From Lasiodiplodia sp. COLG20 (Eukaryota; Ascomycota; Dothideomycetes; Botryosphaeriales; Botryosphaeriaceae): a stretch of 64,000 bases of DNA. Location of the stretch: the NCBI GenBank assembly GCA_009801085.1, contig VNWV01000007.1, positions 2,480,001 to 2,544,000 on the forward strand, written 5' to 3'. Both the position numbers and the translations under genes were made by a program. The notes under the pieces were generated by a model. The model was given only the letters and a program-made list of their open reading frames with translations. It did not search any database and had not been told where the DNA came from. The stretch's first letter is position 1, and every line of letters starts with the position of its first letter. Below, piece after piece: positions 41,771-52,705 of this stretch.

Positions 41771-42198
41771 GATGGTGGGATTGTTGCTGCGGTTTGAAGG
41801 GGTCAGGGAGGAGTGCGGACAAGAGCTGGAGGAATTGGGAGAGTTTTTTTTCCTCCCAACGAAACGGTTTTGTTGCCCGCTATGTATGATCATAGGGCGT
41901 GGGGGCCCCACCCGCATCGTCGTCCCTCATTGTCCCGGGCCTCCACAATTAGCGCGGGGCAGGGCGCGTGGGATTGGAGCTGTGTGTCGTGCTCGCTGGC
42001 GGATCGGAAAACAGCCCCGCACCGGCCGACAGTCGGAAAAGCGGGGTAAATGAGCTGCTGTCGGCGTTGCAACATTGCACCGAATTCGACGCTGCTTGAT
42101 TTTGGGCCCTCTGGCAATTGGAGCTTAAAGAAGCTGTTTCCGCTCGACTCGGGTCGCATTCGCCAATTTACGCGTCTCTCCAGAAATCGCTCTCCACA
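41771..42198. promoter_or_regulatory. Bidirectional promoter of the aldolase and reductase genes
   Basis: A 428-bp divergent spacer. It contains TATGATCATA (41885..41894, perfect palindrome), GTGGGG-G-CCCCAC (41899..41911, perfect inverted repeat with one-base spacer) and two direct copies of TCGGAAAA (42004..42011 and 42033..42040) flanked by GCCCCGC and GCGGGG. Any of these could bind the Zn2Cys6 regulator nearby, which is inference. Confidence 0.5.
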
Positions 42199-43253
42199 AT
42201 GACTTCCAACCGCTCTTACAAGCTCAACTCGGGCTACTCCATGCCCGCCGTCGGCCTGGGTACATGGCAGTCCGGCCCGAATGAAGTCGCCAACGCTGTT
42301 TCCACGGCTCTCAAGCTCGGTTACAGGCACATTGACGCCGCAGCCGTCTATGACAACGAAAACGAGGTGGGAGATGGCATCCGCGCCTCGGGCGTCGACC
42401 GCAAGGACATCTTCATCACCAGCAAGCTGTGGAACACTCACCACAAGCCCGAGGACGTCGAGGAGGCTCTGGACCACACCCTCAAAGACCTGGGCACCGA
42501 TTACCTGGACCTTTACCTGGTATGTAACAATTGCATCTCGCAGATAGCATTGACCCAAAAGACTAATGCTCGCCGCAGATCCACTGGCCCGTCTCCTTCG
42601 CCAAAGCCGCCGACATCAAGCAGCACTTCCCCATCAACCCGGAGACCGAAGCCGTGCACGTCATCTCGGTGCCCATCGCCGACACGTGGCGGGCATTGGA
42701 GGCGCTGGTGGCGAAGGGCAAGATCCGCAGCATCGGCGTCAGCAACTTCACGCAGGCGGCCATCGAGGAGCTGCTGAAGACGGCCAAGATCCCGCCGGCC
42801 GTCAACCAGATCGAGGCGCACCCGTACCTGCAGCAGCCGGCGCTGCTCGAGTGGCACAAGAAGCAGGGCATCGTCGTCGCCGCGTACTCGCCGCTCGGCA
42901 ACAACATCTACAACCTGCCCCGCGCCGTCGACGACCCGGTCGTGATCGAGGTCGCGCGCAGCCTGGGCAAGGAGCCGGCGCAGGTGCTAGTGCAGTGGGC
43001 GGTGCAGCGCGGGACCGTGGTGCTGCCGAAGAGCGTGACGCCCGCCCGCATCGAGAGCAACTTCCAGGACTTTGAGCTGCCCAAGGAGGCGTTTGATAAG
43101 ATCACGGCGCTGGATCGGAATCATAGGTACAACTTCCCCATCAGGCTCGGCGTCAACATCTTCGGCGAGCATGATGAGGCGACATTGAAGAAGGGCGTTT
43201 CCGATTGGGTGGCGGCGCAAAGAAAGCTCAAGGAACAGGCAGCGGCGGCGTAG
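42199..43253 (+). CDS. Aldo-keto reductase
   Basis: Two exons: 42199..42519 and 42579..43253 (intron 59 nt, GTATGT donor, CCGCAG acceptor), giving 331 residues. ATG follows CTCCACA. The catalytic tetrad is visible: Asp46 and Tyr51 in HIDAAAVYDNENEVG, Lys76 in FITSKLWNTHH and His109 in LIHWPVSFAKAAD. The NADPH-binding end includes VLPKSVTPARIESNFQDFEL. The closest types I know are the fungal glyceraldehyde/aldose reductases (Gld1, LarA, GaaD), which reduce aldehydes such as L-glyceraldehyde to polyols. It is divergent from the keto-acid aldolase, and this pairing is like that of the galacturonate pathway, where aldolase makes L-glyceraldehyde and the AKR reduces it. That specific pathway is not proved. 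The head GYSMPAVGLGTWQSGPNEVA is typical of the family. Confidence 0.92.
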
Positions 43254-43715
43254 ATGTGCGGCTCATTCGGACGGATAGATTAGAGAAAGAATGCCATGTA
43301 ATGCTCTTCACAACATCTCTTCAATTTTTGCACACACTCGGCATCTCTCAGCCGTGAAGCTTCACCAACTTAGCATCACGCCTCAAGCTCAGACCAAGAG
43401 AGCCGTCCAGACCTGCAGCCACACCGGTACATACCGTCTCCTGACCTTGGCTTTCGCCTACCCCTCAGAGCTACGCCGCAAGATGCAAGGGTCTGACAGG
43501 GGACGTAGCCGCATGGCAACGTCCGGATAAAGACGAAGTGCGGGGTAGGGCGCAGCTGACTCGGGCCCGGAAAAGGCCTACTAAAGCCCTCGCTTTCCCG
43601 GACCATCGTCTGCGCCCTTTTCCGAGCTTCCCATCCCAATCGTCGACCCACTCTCTCGAAATTGTTCCACAATTGATCGTTTCCCCGCGGACTTCGCTTT
43701 TCCAGCACCGAAATC
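43254..43715. promoter_or_regulatory. Promoter region of the Zn2Cys6 regulator
   Basis: A 462-bp tandem spacer. It contains GGACGTAGCC and CTCGGGCCCGG words near 43500-43570 and a pyrimidine-rich stretch before ATG 43716. No gene is seen. Confidence 0.4.
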
Positions 43716-46700
43716 ATGGGCGATCGACGTCAGCAGTCCTCCCCGGGGATCGGCATTGTCCCAACCGACGACCCCAGATCCGACCACTTGAGCAGCTCCG
43801 CCGAGCCGCAGCAGCAGCAGCATGGCGCCATTATTCGGAACGCTCGCCGCAGCTCGAGCGGGGAGCCTCCAGGCAGCAGATCGGCCAAGCGGCGCAAGGA
43901 GAACCACGTCCGAAGCCGAGTCAGCAGGGCTTGCGATCGGTGCAAGTCGTGAGTAGAATTCCCCGTTGCCCTACCCCAACGTCCCCTCCCACCTCGGCTG
44001 TTCCCAATCCGGCAATATGCTGCGCCGCACCCAACACCACCATCTGACCACGAGGCCACGGGCGTGACAACACGCCCGGCGCGCCCAATCATTCCAGACG
44101 CAAGACGCGATGCTCGGGCAAATACCCGTGCACGCTCTGCTCCCAGCTCGGCCTGAACTGCCAGTACGAGGCGGCGTACACGCGCGGCCGGCTGCCATCC
44201 ATCGAGCTCGAGACCGACGACCGTGTGCTGCAAATGGCGGCCGCGACGACCAACACCCCTCACAACCACCGCCGCCACAGCTCGTCCGTCCTCACGAACA
44301 GCAGCACCAACCGCAGCAATCACCGCATCACCTCTCCTCGACCTGATGCCGCCGACCACCACGTCCACCACGCCGCGGCGGCGGCAGCAGCAGCAGACAC
44401 CATCTCCCTCCCCAGCCCCATCAGCATCGAGCACCCCGACCGCCTCCCCGTCGACGACCAACCACCCCAACCCGGCCCATCGCAGCAACCCCCCTCCCAA
44501 CGCCACACCTCCGCGCAATCCTCGCGCAACTCGCCCGAGCCCAGCCAAAACGACCAACAAGGCCACTACGTCGGCCCCGCCTCGGGCGCCTCCTTCCTGC
44601 TGCGCATCCAACGCAAACTCCTCCGCCAACAATCCGGCCTCATGTCGTCCGCGGGCAGCGAATCCGCCAGCATCTTCACGTTCGGCGACCTGCCGCTGCC
44701 GGACGACGAGCCGTGCGGCATGGACGGGTCCTTCTTCGTGCTGCCGCCGCAGCCCGACGCCGAGGCGCTGCTGGCGCGGTACTTTGACTTCGCGGCCGCG
44801 ACGCATCGGTTCCTGCACCGGCCGACGGTGGAAGGGTGGCTGCGGGAGCTGTACGAGACGAACGGCGCAATGAGGGAGAGGGCGGCGGCGAGGAGCCGGT
44901 TGGCGCTGTTGTTTATGGTGTTTGCGCAGGCGGGGAATACGAGGTGTGCGGGGATGACGGGGAGGGAGTATTCGAGGTGGGTTTTGTTTTGTTTTTCGTT
45001 CACTGTGCGTCGTTGTTGGGAGGGAGGGCTAACGTGTGGGAGCGTGTAGTGCGAGGTTCTTCTCTGCAGCTGAGCATCAGCTTTCGGCGGAGAAGGGAGA
45101 GATTCGGCTCACCAGCGTGCAGGCGCGACTTGTGCAGTGCTTTTGGCTGCTGGGGCAGTCGCGGATTAATCATTGTTGGAGTTTGTTCGGGACGACGGCG
45201 CATCTTGTGCTGGCGCTGGGTATGCACCGGAAGAGGCGGATAGACTCGAGTGTTGATTATATCGACTTGGAATGCAGGAAGAGGACGTTCTGGTGTGCGT
45301 ATAACCTCGACACATATCTGAGTGCTGCTCTGGGGCGACCGCGGACTTTCCACGATGAGGACATTGATCAGGTACGTATATGGTCCAGTTAACATTTAAT
45401 CCCCACAGCTGATCAGCATGTTGCAGGAATTCCCGACGTGCGTCAATGACTCGGATCTGCACGTTCGGCAGATGCACCCTTCTCCCAATAAGTCACAATC
45501 CCTGATGTCAGGCTGCATTGCACACATGAGGTAAACGCCCACATCCCTTCAGCTCTCTCTCAGCGGACCATACCTGACGCCTACTTCCCCTCAGATTTTC
45601 ACGCATACTAGCAAACATCCTCCGCGACCTCTACGGCATCCGGCCCCCCTCGACCGAAGACCGCTACCGGCTGGCGGCCAAGTACAACGACGAGCTGAAC
45701 AGCTGGCGCGCATCGGTCGGCTACCTGCTCGACACGGACGGCGTCGACCCATCCCTCTTCCAGCCTATCTTCCTGCGCCAGCGCAACGTCCTCAACCTCG
45801 CCTTCTGGCACGCCCAGATCCTCGTCCACCGCCCCTTCCTCCTCAGCAACTTCGCCGGCCTAACCAGCTACAATCTACATCGCGGCCCCGCTGCCAGTAG
45901 TGGTGGTGGCAGCGGCGGCGGGAAGCTGACTTGGCATGTACAGCGTTGCCTTGATGCTGCGACGAATATCGTGCGGGTAGTCGATGAGCTGACGCGGTCG
46001 GGGCAGATATACAGCACCTTCTGGGTAAAGAGCCTCTCGCCTCCCTCTCCCCGTCCTCCCCCCATCAGCTACTAACGAAAACCACAAGTTTACCCACTAC
46101 TTCGCCTTCTGCGCCGTCGTCGTCCTCTACGTCCACACCATCCAACAGCAACAAGGCCGCCTCCCTGCCCCCGCCCCAGACCCTTCCTCCCCTTCTTCTG
46201 CCTCAGCCTCCTCCTCCCTCTCCTTCTCCCCAGACTACTTCTTCCGCGCCGCCTCCCGCTGCCACGACCAGATCGCCCGCGTCGCCACAAAGGGCTCGCT
46301 CGCCGAGCGCTACGCCGTCGTCCTGCAGGAGCTCCGTCTCGAGCTGCTGCGCCACAACCACCACTACTACGGCATCATCAACGGCGAGGACAGCGGTGGT
46401 AGTAATAGGGCAGCCGCTAATGCTGGGTTGGGGCTAGCAGCCGTTGCTGCGGCGCCGCCGGTGCTGCCGCCGGAGATGGTGTTTGGTACTGGTGGTGGTG
46501 GTGGGCAGCAGCAGGCGGACGAGTTGGCGGCGGCGGCGGGGTTGGAGGGACTTGGGCAGCAGGGTGGTGGTGCAGGGGGGCTGGATGGAGGTGCGTTTGC
46601 AGAGGCGAGTCCGAGCAGTTCGATTGCGCAGATGACGGGGTGGGGGCAGTTTGATTCGTTGGTGAGTTTGGTTGATTTTCTCTTTTTCTTTGTTGTTGCG

Positions 46701-46846
46701 GGGGGTTTGCGTTGGTTGGATGAGTCTGGGCTAACTGTTGGTGCTTGCAGGTCGTTGGAGGCATTGGGAGTTTGGAGAGCTTGCTGGCGGATAGCACGGC
46801 GGGTTGGGATCTGGATTTGGGCGGGGAGTTGACGGGGATTGCGTGA
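43716..46846 (+). CDS. Zn2Cys6 fungal transcription factor
   Basis: Seven exons: 43716..43948, 44098..44976, 45050..45371, 45427..45530, 45595..46024, 46089..46661 and 46751..46846, giving 878 residues; all phases match. The first intron (149 nt) splits the zinc cluster. The spliced cluster reads CDRCKSRKTRCSGKYPCTLC and continues SQLGLNC (residues about 72-98), with six cysteines as expected. A Ser/Pro/Gln-rich linker follows, then the fungal-specific regulator domain: DAEALLARYFDFAAATHRFL, ARLVQCFWLLGQSRINHCWS, HLVLALGMHRKRRID and ECRKRTFWCAYNLDTYLSAA, and later STFWFTHYFAFCAVVVLYVH. Exon 6 ends in a Gly/Gln/Ala-rich stretch. Such proteins bind CGG triplets and usually control adjacent metabolic genes. 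It lies between the reductase pair and an NRPS-like gene, so it may control either. The coding strand switches from C-rich to G-rich within exons 2, 5 and 6. Confidence 0.9.
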
Positions 46847-47574
46847 GGGGTCAAGATGGGGAATTGAGGTCTGACTCAGGATCAGGCACTTGGTAAGAGT
46901 GATGGATGAAGATGGATTGGCACAATTGGTCTCAAGAGCTTGCGTGGGGTAATTCGCAGCGGACTCAGAACAAGCGCCGTTCCTGAAGCGCTAGCAGCCC
47001 CACCTCCCAACGAGAGGTCTCTAAGCACTAAGCAGAACAAGCAACCTGGTTGGAAGCTTATCGCAAGTAAGCACTATGGAAATGCTTAATTCTTCCAAGT
47101 ATAGGCACGGCTTGATGAGCTAAAAGATCAGGTCTGAAACGGAGCCAGTCCAGTTACCGGTCAATTAAATATGACGTATCTGATGATAGTTAAGCGATGA
47201 CTTCGCGGGGATTTTTGGTATCAAAGGCCACTTAGCACACTTTCATGTAAGCAGCACTTTAATAGACCATTGAGGGACTTGCTTGGTAACTCAGCATTCA
47301 GTGGTTGGACCGAGCCGCCCGCAAGCGAATCTGAGGTATTTCATCCAAGCGCAGCTGCGAGAATCGATTAACATGTGTTGAGCCATGAGGATTCCGCCAC
47401 CACAATTCTTCCAACAGGCTGTACTAAACCGGCAATCGCGGATGTTTTCCGCGGCTACGGAGGTTTTCCACATATCCGTCTCTTTTCCGCCACACCCGAC
47501 GAGCGGAAAAGGCTATCCGATTCCGCACGTTTCCCCGCCCTCTCCACAACCACCGGAACTCAAAGCCTTCTTCA
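46847..47574. promoter_or_regulatory. Intergenic region, promoter of the NRPS-like gene
   Basis: This 728-bp spacer holds the regulator's 3' UTR and the next promoter. CGGAGG/TCCGCGG words (GTTTTCCGCGGCTACGGAGG, 47443..47462) give a TCCG...CGGA inverted arrangement that a Zn2Cys6 protein could bind. No gene. Confidence 0.45.
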
Positions 47575-50500
47575 ATGCCAAGTACCGATGTAGAGACTAC
47601 GACGGTGGCGGGAGGATCTCGTGCACCTAGTACTCTTATACGCGAAAACAACACTGCACAAGCAGTCACAACTCCTCCACTCTCCCAGACCGCTCCTTCA
47701 ACATACACCATGCTGGTCTCTACGACATCCCCTCCCTCCGGCCTGGACGCGCCGAATGCGTCCAAGGTCTCGAAGCCAGACCAGATCAACAGCATCAACG
47801 ACCTCCTCCTGCACAAGGCCGAAACGATACCAAACACGCCGCTCATCGCGTACCCGGCCTCGGAACACAGCAGCAGCGATCTGGCAGAGTACACGGCAAA
47901 AGACCTCGATGCATTCGTCGACGAGGCAGCAAAGGAATACACCCGTCTGGGTCTCCTGCCAAAGGTGCGTTTCCTCTCAATCCAAAACACCCACCAGCTG
48001 CTAACCCACGACCACAGGAATCCCGCAGCACAGCCAGCGAAGTCGTAGCGCTGCTTGGGCCCTCGAACCTCGACTACGTCATCACGCTCCTCGCCCTCTC
48101 GCGCATGGGCTTCGCCGTGCTCTTCCTGTCGACGCGCCTCCCCACCGAAGCCTACGTCTCGCTGCTGCAGAAGACGTCGTGCACCAAGAACGTCGCATCC
48201 CCGCGCTTCGCCAGCACCATCGTCGAGGACATCCGCGGCGAGGGCGGGTACGCCATCTCCTCGTTCCCGCAACTCGACAAGTCCGTCTACGCGCGGCGTC
48301 CGTCCTCCAGCGCGCGGTTCCAGCGCCGCACGGAGCTCGTCAACGAGGAGCAGTGCATCTCATTCATCGTGCACAGCTCTGGCAGCACGGGGCTGCCCAA
48401 GCCCATCTACCAGACGCACCGCGCGTGCCTGTCCAACTACGCGCTGGGCTCGGGCATGCGCGCGTTCGTCACGCTGCCGCTGTTCCACAACCACGGGCTC
48501 GCAACGACCTTCCGCGGCATCGTCAGCGGGAAAAGGACGGTGCTGTTCAACGCGAGCCTGCCGCTGACGAACGCGCATCTGGTCGACGCGATGAGGGCGG
48601 CGGATGCGGAGAGCTTCCATTGCGTGCCGTATGCGCTGAAGGTGTTGGCCGAGAGCGAGGAGGGCGTCGAGCAGTTGCGGAGGTGTCGGCTCGTGTTGTT
48701 TGGGGGCAGCAGCTGTCCGGATGAGTTGGGGGATGAGCTGGTGAGGAGGGGGGTGTATATTGTTGGGCATTATGGAGCGTATGTGCCCCGTTCTCGTGCG
48801 TAATCCGGTGGATTTGCTGACAGGTTTTTTCTTTTTCAGGACGGAAATGGGCCAGCTCATGACGTCGTTCCGCGACCCGGAGTCGGACAAGGCGTGGAAC
48901 TACGTGCGGCCGCTGCCCAAGGTGGCGCCGTACCTGCGCTTCGTCGACATCGGAGCGGGCGTGTACGAGTGCGTGGTGCTGGACGGGCTGCCGTCCAAGG
49001 TCATCTCCAACTCGGACGAGCCGTGGCCCAACTGCTTCCGCACGCGCGACACGTTCGTGCCGCACCCGACCATCCCGGACGCGTGGAAGTACCTGGGCCG
49101 GCTGGACGACCGCGTCACGCTCATGAATGGCGAGAAGGTGCTGCCCATTCCCTACGAGCACCAGATCCGCCAGCACGAGCTCGTCCAGGACGCCCTCGTC
49201 TTCGGCGTCGGCCGCGCCTTTCCGGGGCTGCTGGTCATCCCGAGCGAGAAGGCTGCCGGCATGAGCAAGGAGGAGCTGCTGGACGCCCTGGCGCCCGCGA
49301 TCAAGACGGCCAACGCGCGCGCGGAGAAGTTCGGCCAGGTCGAGCGCGAGATGGTCGAGATCCTGCCGCAGGGCACCGACTACCCGCGCACTGACAAGGG
49401 CACCATGATCCGCGCCGCCTGCTACAAGAAGTTCGACGAGCTGATCGACGGCGTCTACGCCCGCTTCGAGTCGGGCGAGGGTATCACGAAGCGCAAGCTC
49501 GACGCCGAGGGGCTGCGGGCCTACCTGGCCGACCTGTTCGCCAACCGCGTCGGCGTCGCCACCGAGCTCGGCCTCGACACCGACTTCTTCGACGCAGGCA
49601 TGGACAGCCTGCAGAGCATCTCGGCGCGCGGCCACATGCAGCGCGAGCTCGACCTGCGCGGCGCCGTGCTGGGGTCAAACGTCGTCTTCGAGCATCCGTC
49701 CATCGCCCGCCTGGCCGCACACCTGGACGCGCTAGCCAACGGGACCTCCAACACCATCGACCCCGAGCAGGCCGAACTCGACCTCATGCGCGACCTCGTC
49801 GCCAAGTACAGCACCTCCCTCCCCGCCTTCGCCCCCGCCAACCCCCTCCCCGCCCCAGACACCGACACCGTCCTCCTCACCGGCGCCACCGGCTCCCTCG
49901 GCGCCCATATCCTCGCCCAACTCCTGCCCCTCCCCCACATCACCAAAATCTACGCCCTCGTCCGCGCCCCCGACGCCGCAGCCGCCCACGCCCGCGTCCT
50001 CGCCTCCCTCCAGACGCGCCACCTGTCTCCCTCCCCCACCCTCCTCGCCACCAAGCTCGTCGCCCTCCCCTCCGACCTCTCCCAACCCACCCTCGGCCTG
50101 GACGCGACGACCTACGAGGAACTGCGCACCACCCTGACGTCGGCCATCCACTCCGCGTGGGCCGTCAACTTCAACCTCGGCGTCAGCAGCTTCGCGGCGC
50201 AGCACGTCGCCGGCACCGCGCACCTGCTGCGTCTCTGCCTGAGGGTGCCGTGGGCGCGCCCGGCGAGGTTTTCGTTCGTGTCGAGCATCTCTGCCGGCGC
50301 GGGGACGCCGATTCCGGCGGTTGTGCGCGAGGCGTTGGTGGAGCGGCCGGAGCATGCGCAGGGGATGGGGTATGCGCGGAGCAAGTGGGTGACGGAGCAT
50401 GTTGTTGGTGCGGCGGCGGAGAGGGCTGCTGCGGCCGCGGGAGGGAAGGGAGGGATTAGGGTGCTGCGGACGGGGCAGATTGTGGGTGATAGTGTGAATG

Positions 50501-51030
50501 GCGTGTGGAACGAGACGGAGGCCATTCCGCTGATGGTCAGGGCGGCGAGGGGGATTGGGGCGCTGCCGCGGCTGGACGAGAGTCCGGCGTGGTTGCCTGT
50601 CGATGCGTGTGCGGAGGCGGTGGTGGAGCTGAGTGGGGCGGGGGTGGCGTTTAGGGAGTGGGTTGATACTGCTGCTGATGCGCAGGAGGATGAAGGCTTG
50701 GTTTTCCACGTCCAGAACTCGAAGACGTTTAGGTGGACCGAGGACCTGCTGCCGGCGCTGAGGGCGGCCGGGCTGGAGTTCGAGGAGGTGGGCCAGCGTG
50801 AGTGGGTGCAGCGCCTGCGCGACGGCGAGCAGGATCCGACGAAGAATCCGACCGTCAAGCTGGTCGATTTCTTCGCTGAGAAGTACGACAATGATCGGCC
50901 GGGCCGCAAGGGCTTGGTTTTCGCGACGGAGAGGACGGCGGAGAAGAGTAGGGTTATTAGGGAGGGCGTGGATGTTATTGGGGAGGGGGTTGTGGATAAG
51001 TGTGTGAAGGAGTGGTTGAAGAGCTGGTAG
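47575..51030 (+). CDS. NRPS-like adenylate-forming reductase (A-T-R)
   Basis: Three exons: 47575..47964, 48018..48778 and 48840..51030, giving 1,113 residues. An internal ATG at 47710 is an alternative start. The adenylation domain (about residues 70-590) has ISFIVHSSGSTGLPKPIYQT (A3 near residue 250), YIVGHYGATEMGQLM (A5, split by intron 2), YLGRLDDRVTLMNGEKVLPI (A7/A8) and PRTDKGTMIRAACYKKF with the A10 lysine. A carrier domain follows with the phosphopantetheine serine in DTDFFDAGMDSLQSISA (about Ser642). The C-terminal reductase domain begins VLLTGATGSLGAHILAQLL (about 731), with YARSKWVTEHV (Tyr about 894) and VLRTGQIVGDSVNGVWNETE. Such enzymes activate an acid, load it on the carrier and release it as aldehyde or alcohol with NADPH, and need a phosphopantetheinyl transferase. 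No condensation domain is present. Substrate unknown. It is in the same direction as the regulator. Confidence 0.93.
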
Positions 51031-51430
51031 ACGGCTTTGGGGCATACATAAACAAGGGCTGGTTGCTTCAGGCGTTTGGGCTTTGGATATGCATATACGC
51101 AATTACAGTTTTCAATTTCTTTTTAAAGTCTATCTGTTAACGCTGCCATTGATGCCAGCGGCTCGAAGTTTCCTTTAACGCCTTTCCTGTCCGTGCTCTG
51201 CCAGGGTATTCCGCTTGAGAAAAGACACGCTGAGAAAATAAAGCAACCCATTAAAGCCAAGTCTTCGTCTCCTTCGCCATTTTCTTGTTTTCTTTTTTTT
51301 TAAAAAAAAAAATTCAAATCACTGGACCCGAGAGCGCAGCCATCTGACTGCAAGCATCGATACCCGACGCGGCATCAGCGCTTCCATACAAGGCCGATGA
51401 CGCCGCTGAAACAAGCGCCGGAAATACCCC
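51031..51430. other. Convergent spacer downstream of the NRPS-like gene
   Basis: A 400-bp spacer between two 3' ends. A T-rich/A-rich junction (TTTTCTTTTTTTTTAAAAAAAAAAA region, 51287..51311; quoted loosely) could form a weak hairpin or be a polyadenylation-associated tract. Confidence 0.45.
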
Positions 51431-52705
51431 TCAATTCCACGCACCAGAAAACGGCCAGCCCGAGTTCAGCGCCGCATGGCGGGCGCGGTGCGCTTCCAGC
51501 TCGCGCAGGATCTCCATGTTGACAGGGACCCTCTCGGTCCACTGCCCGAGGAAGCCAGGCCCGATGATGCGGCCCGTGAGGATGTCCGTGGCGGCATCGT
51601 ATATGAAAGGCTCCTCCCCAGCGACACCATGTTCTTCTCCTTCTTGTTCCACAACTGCTTCTCCGGCGGTGGTCTCCATCACGACGTCTCCGCCCGTCTC
51701 CGCCACTGCTTCTCCGCTCGTCTCGACATCCATGGGCTCTCCGGCTTGTTCGTGGTGGTGCTGCTGCAGCTCCTGCAGCTGCGGGTGTTCCGGCTCCGAC
51801 TCGCTGCTACTCTCGATCTCCATCGCGCCCGTTGCTCCTCCTCCCTGCAGCTGGTGCTGTTCTCCCTCTTTCTCCCCCTGAGCCTGGTCCTCCCCCTCAT
51901 CCTGGCCACCATCCCCATCCTCCTCCTGTCCCCCTCCCTGCGCAGCCCCCAGCGGTGCCAACGTCCCATCAAACGGCGGGTACCAGAAATTGACAAACTC
52001 CCCATTCGCCTGGATCCTTCTGTACGCCTTGACCGCCGGGTCGTTCTCATCGGGCGACTCCTCGCCCTCGCCGCCCTCTTCCTCTCGCTCTAGCAGCCGC
52101 TTCTGCTGACGACGGAGACGGTCGCGTTCGCGGCGGCGACGACGGTCGGCGGCTGAGGAGACGATCTTCCGCTTTGTTGTGCCTAGCTGGGGACCGCGTG
52201 CAGCTGCTGAAGCGGCGGCAGAAGCAGAATCAGAAGCGATGGCAGAAGCCCGCCTCAGCCTCTCGCCGCGTCGAGGTCCAGCAGCAGTAGCGGCAGCTTC
52301 AGGGGTGGCGGCAGGAGAAGACGAAGACGCTTTGCGCTTCTCGCTGCGCCGCGGACGACGAGCTGCGGCGGGGGACGGGGACGGGGACTTGCTCGCGGCT
52401 GGCGAATCAGGGCTTGAAGAAGAAGGGGACGACGAGGATGGGGCGGCATCGCTGCTGCTAGAGTTCGTGCTCTCCTCCGTGTATGTTCCCGGCCTGATAT
52501 CGTTCGTGGCGGTGCGCGCGGCACGGCGGCTGGGAGGTGTCTCCGCGAGAGCCGGGGAAGGCGAGAGCGTCTTGCTAGGGGAGCGCGTGGTGGTGGTGAT
52601 GCGGCGCTTGTTGGAGCGGCCGCGCGCTGGCCCGGGGACGGGGTCGGATGTTCTGGGGCCGGGTGTAGTGGACTTCCCGGCGCCGCGGCGGCGGGTTGTG
52701 ACCAT
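51431..52705 (-). CDS. Basic and acidic low-complexity nuclear-type protein, unknown
   Basis: The frame is open from 53011, but ATG 52705 (ACAATGGTCACAAC; protein MVTTRRRGAGKSTTPGPRTS) is the better start because the upstream part is Pro/Ser noise with no context. From there it gives 424 residues. It is rich in Arg, Ser, Ala and Pro, with runs RRGERLRRASA, DRRRRRERDRLRRQQKRLLE, then EREEEGGEGEESPDENDP. A conserved-looking core follows, DPAVKAYRRIQANGEFVNFW and YPPFDGTLAPLG. A Gln/Gly/Glu-rich linker leads to a C-terminal block that includes EPFIYDAATDILTGRIIGPG, FLGQWTERVPVNMEILRELE and AHRARHAALNSGWPFSGAWN. The split core and end suggest one small folded domain with inserted disorder. No known family is recognised; nuclear location is inferred from basic runs. 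Confidence 0.65.
   Translation of the reverse strand: MVTTRRRGAGKSTTPGPRTSDPVPGPARGRSNKRRITTTTRSPSKTLSPSPALAETPPSRRAARTATNDIRPGTYTEESTNSSSSDAAPSSSSPSSSSPDSPAASKSPSPSPAAARRPRRSEKRKASSSSPAATPEAAATAAGPRRGERLRRASAIASDSASAAASAAARGPQLGTTKRKIVSSAADRRRRRERDRLRRQQKRLLEREEEGGEGEESPDENDPAVKAYRRIQANGEFVNFWYPPFDGTLAPLGAAQGGGQEEDGDGGQDEGEDQAQGEKEGEQHQLQGGGATGAMEIESSSESEPEHPQLQELQQHHHEQAGEPMDVETSGEAVAETGGDVVMETTAGEAVVEQEGEEHGVAGEEPFIYDAATDILTGRIIGPGFLGQWTERVPVNMEILRELEAHRARHAALNSGWPFSGAWN

Noticed and set aside
49732..51102. 456-residue antisense frame opposite the NRPS-like reductase
   Set aside because: It mirrors the reductase domain and has compositional noise; the plus-strand domain motifs are unmistakable.
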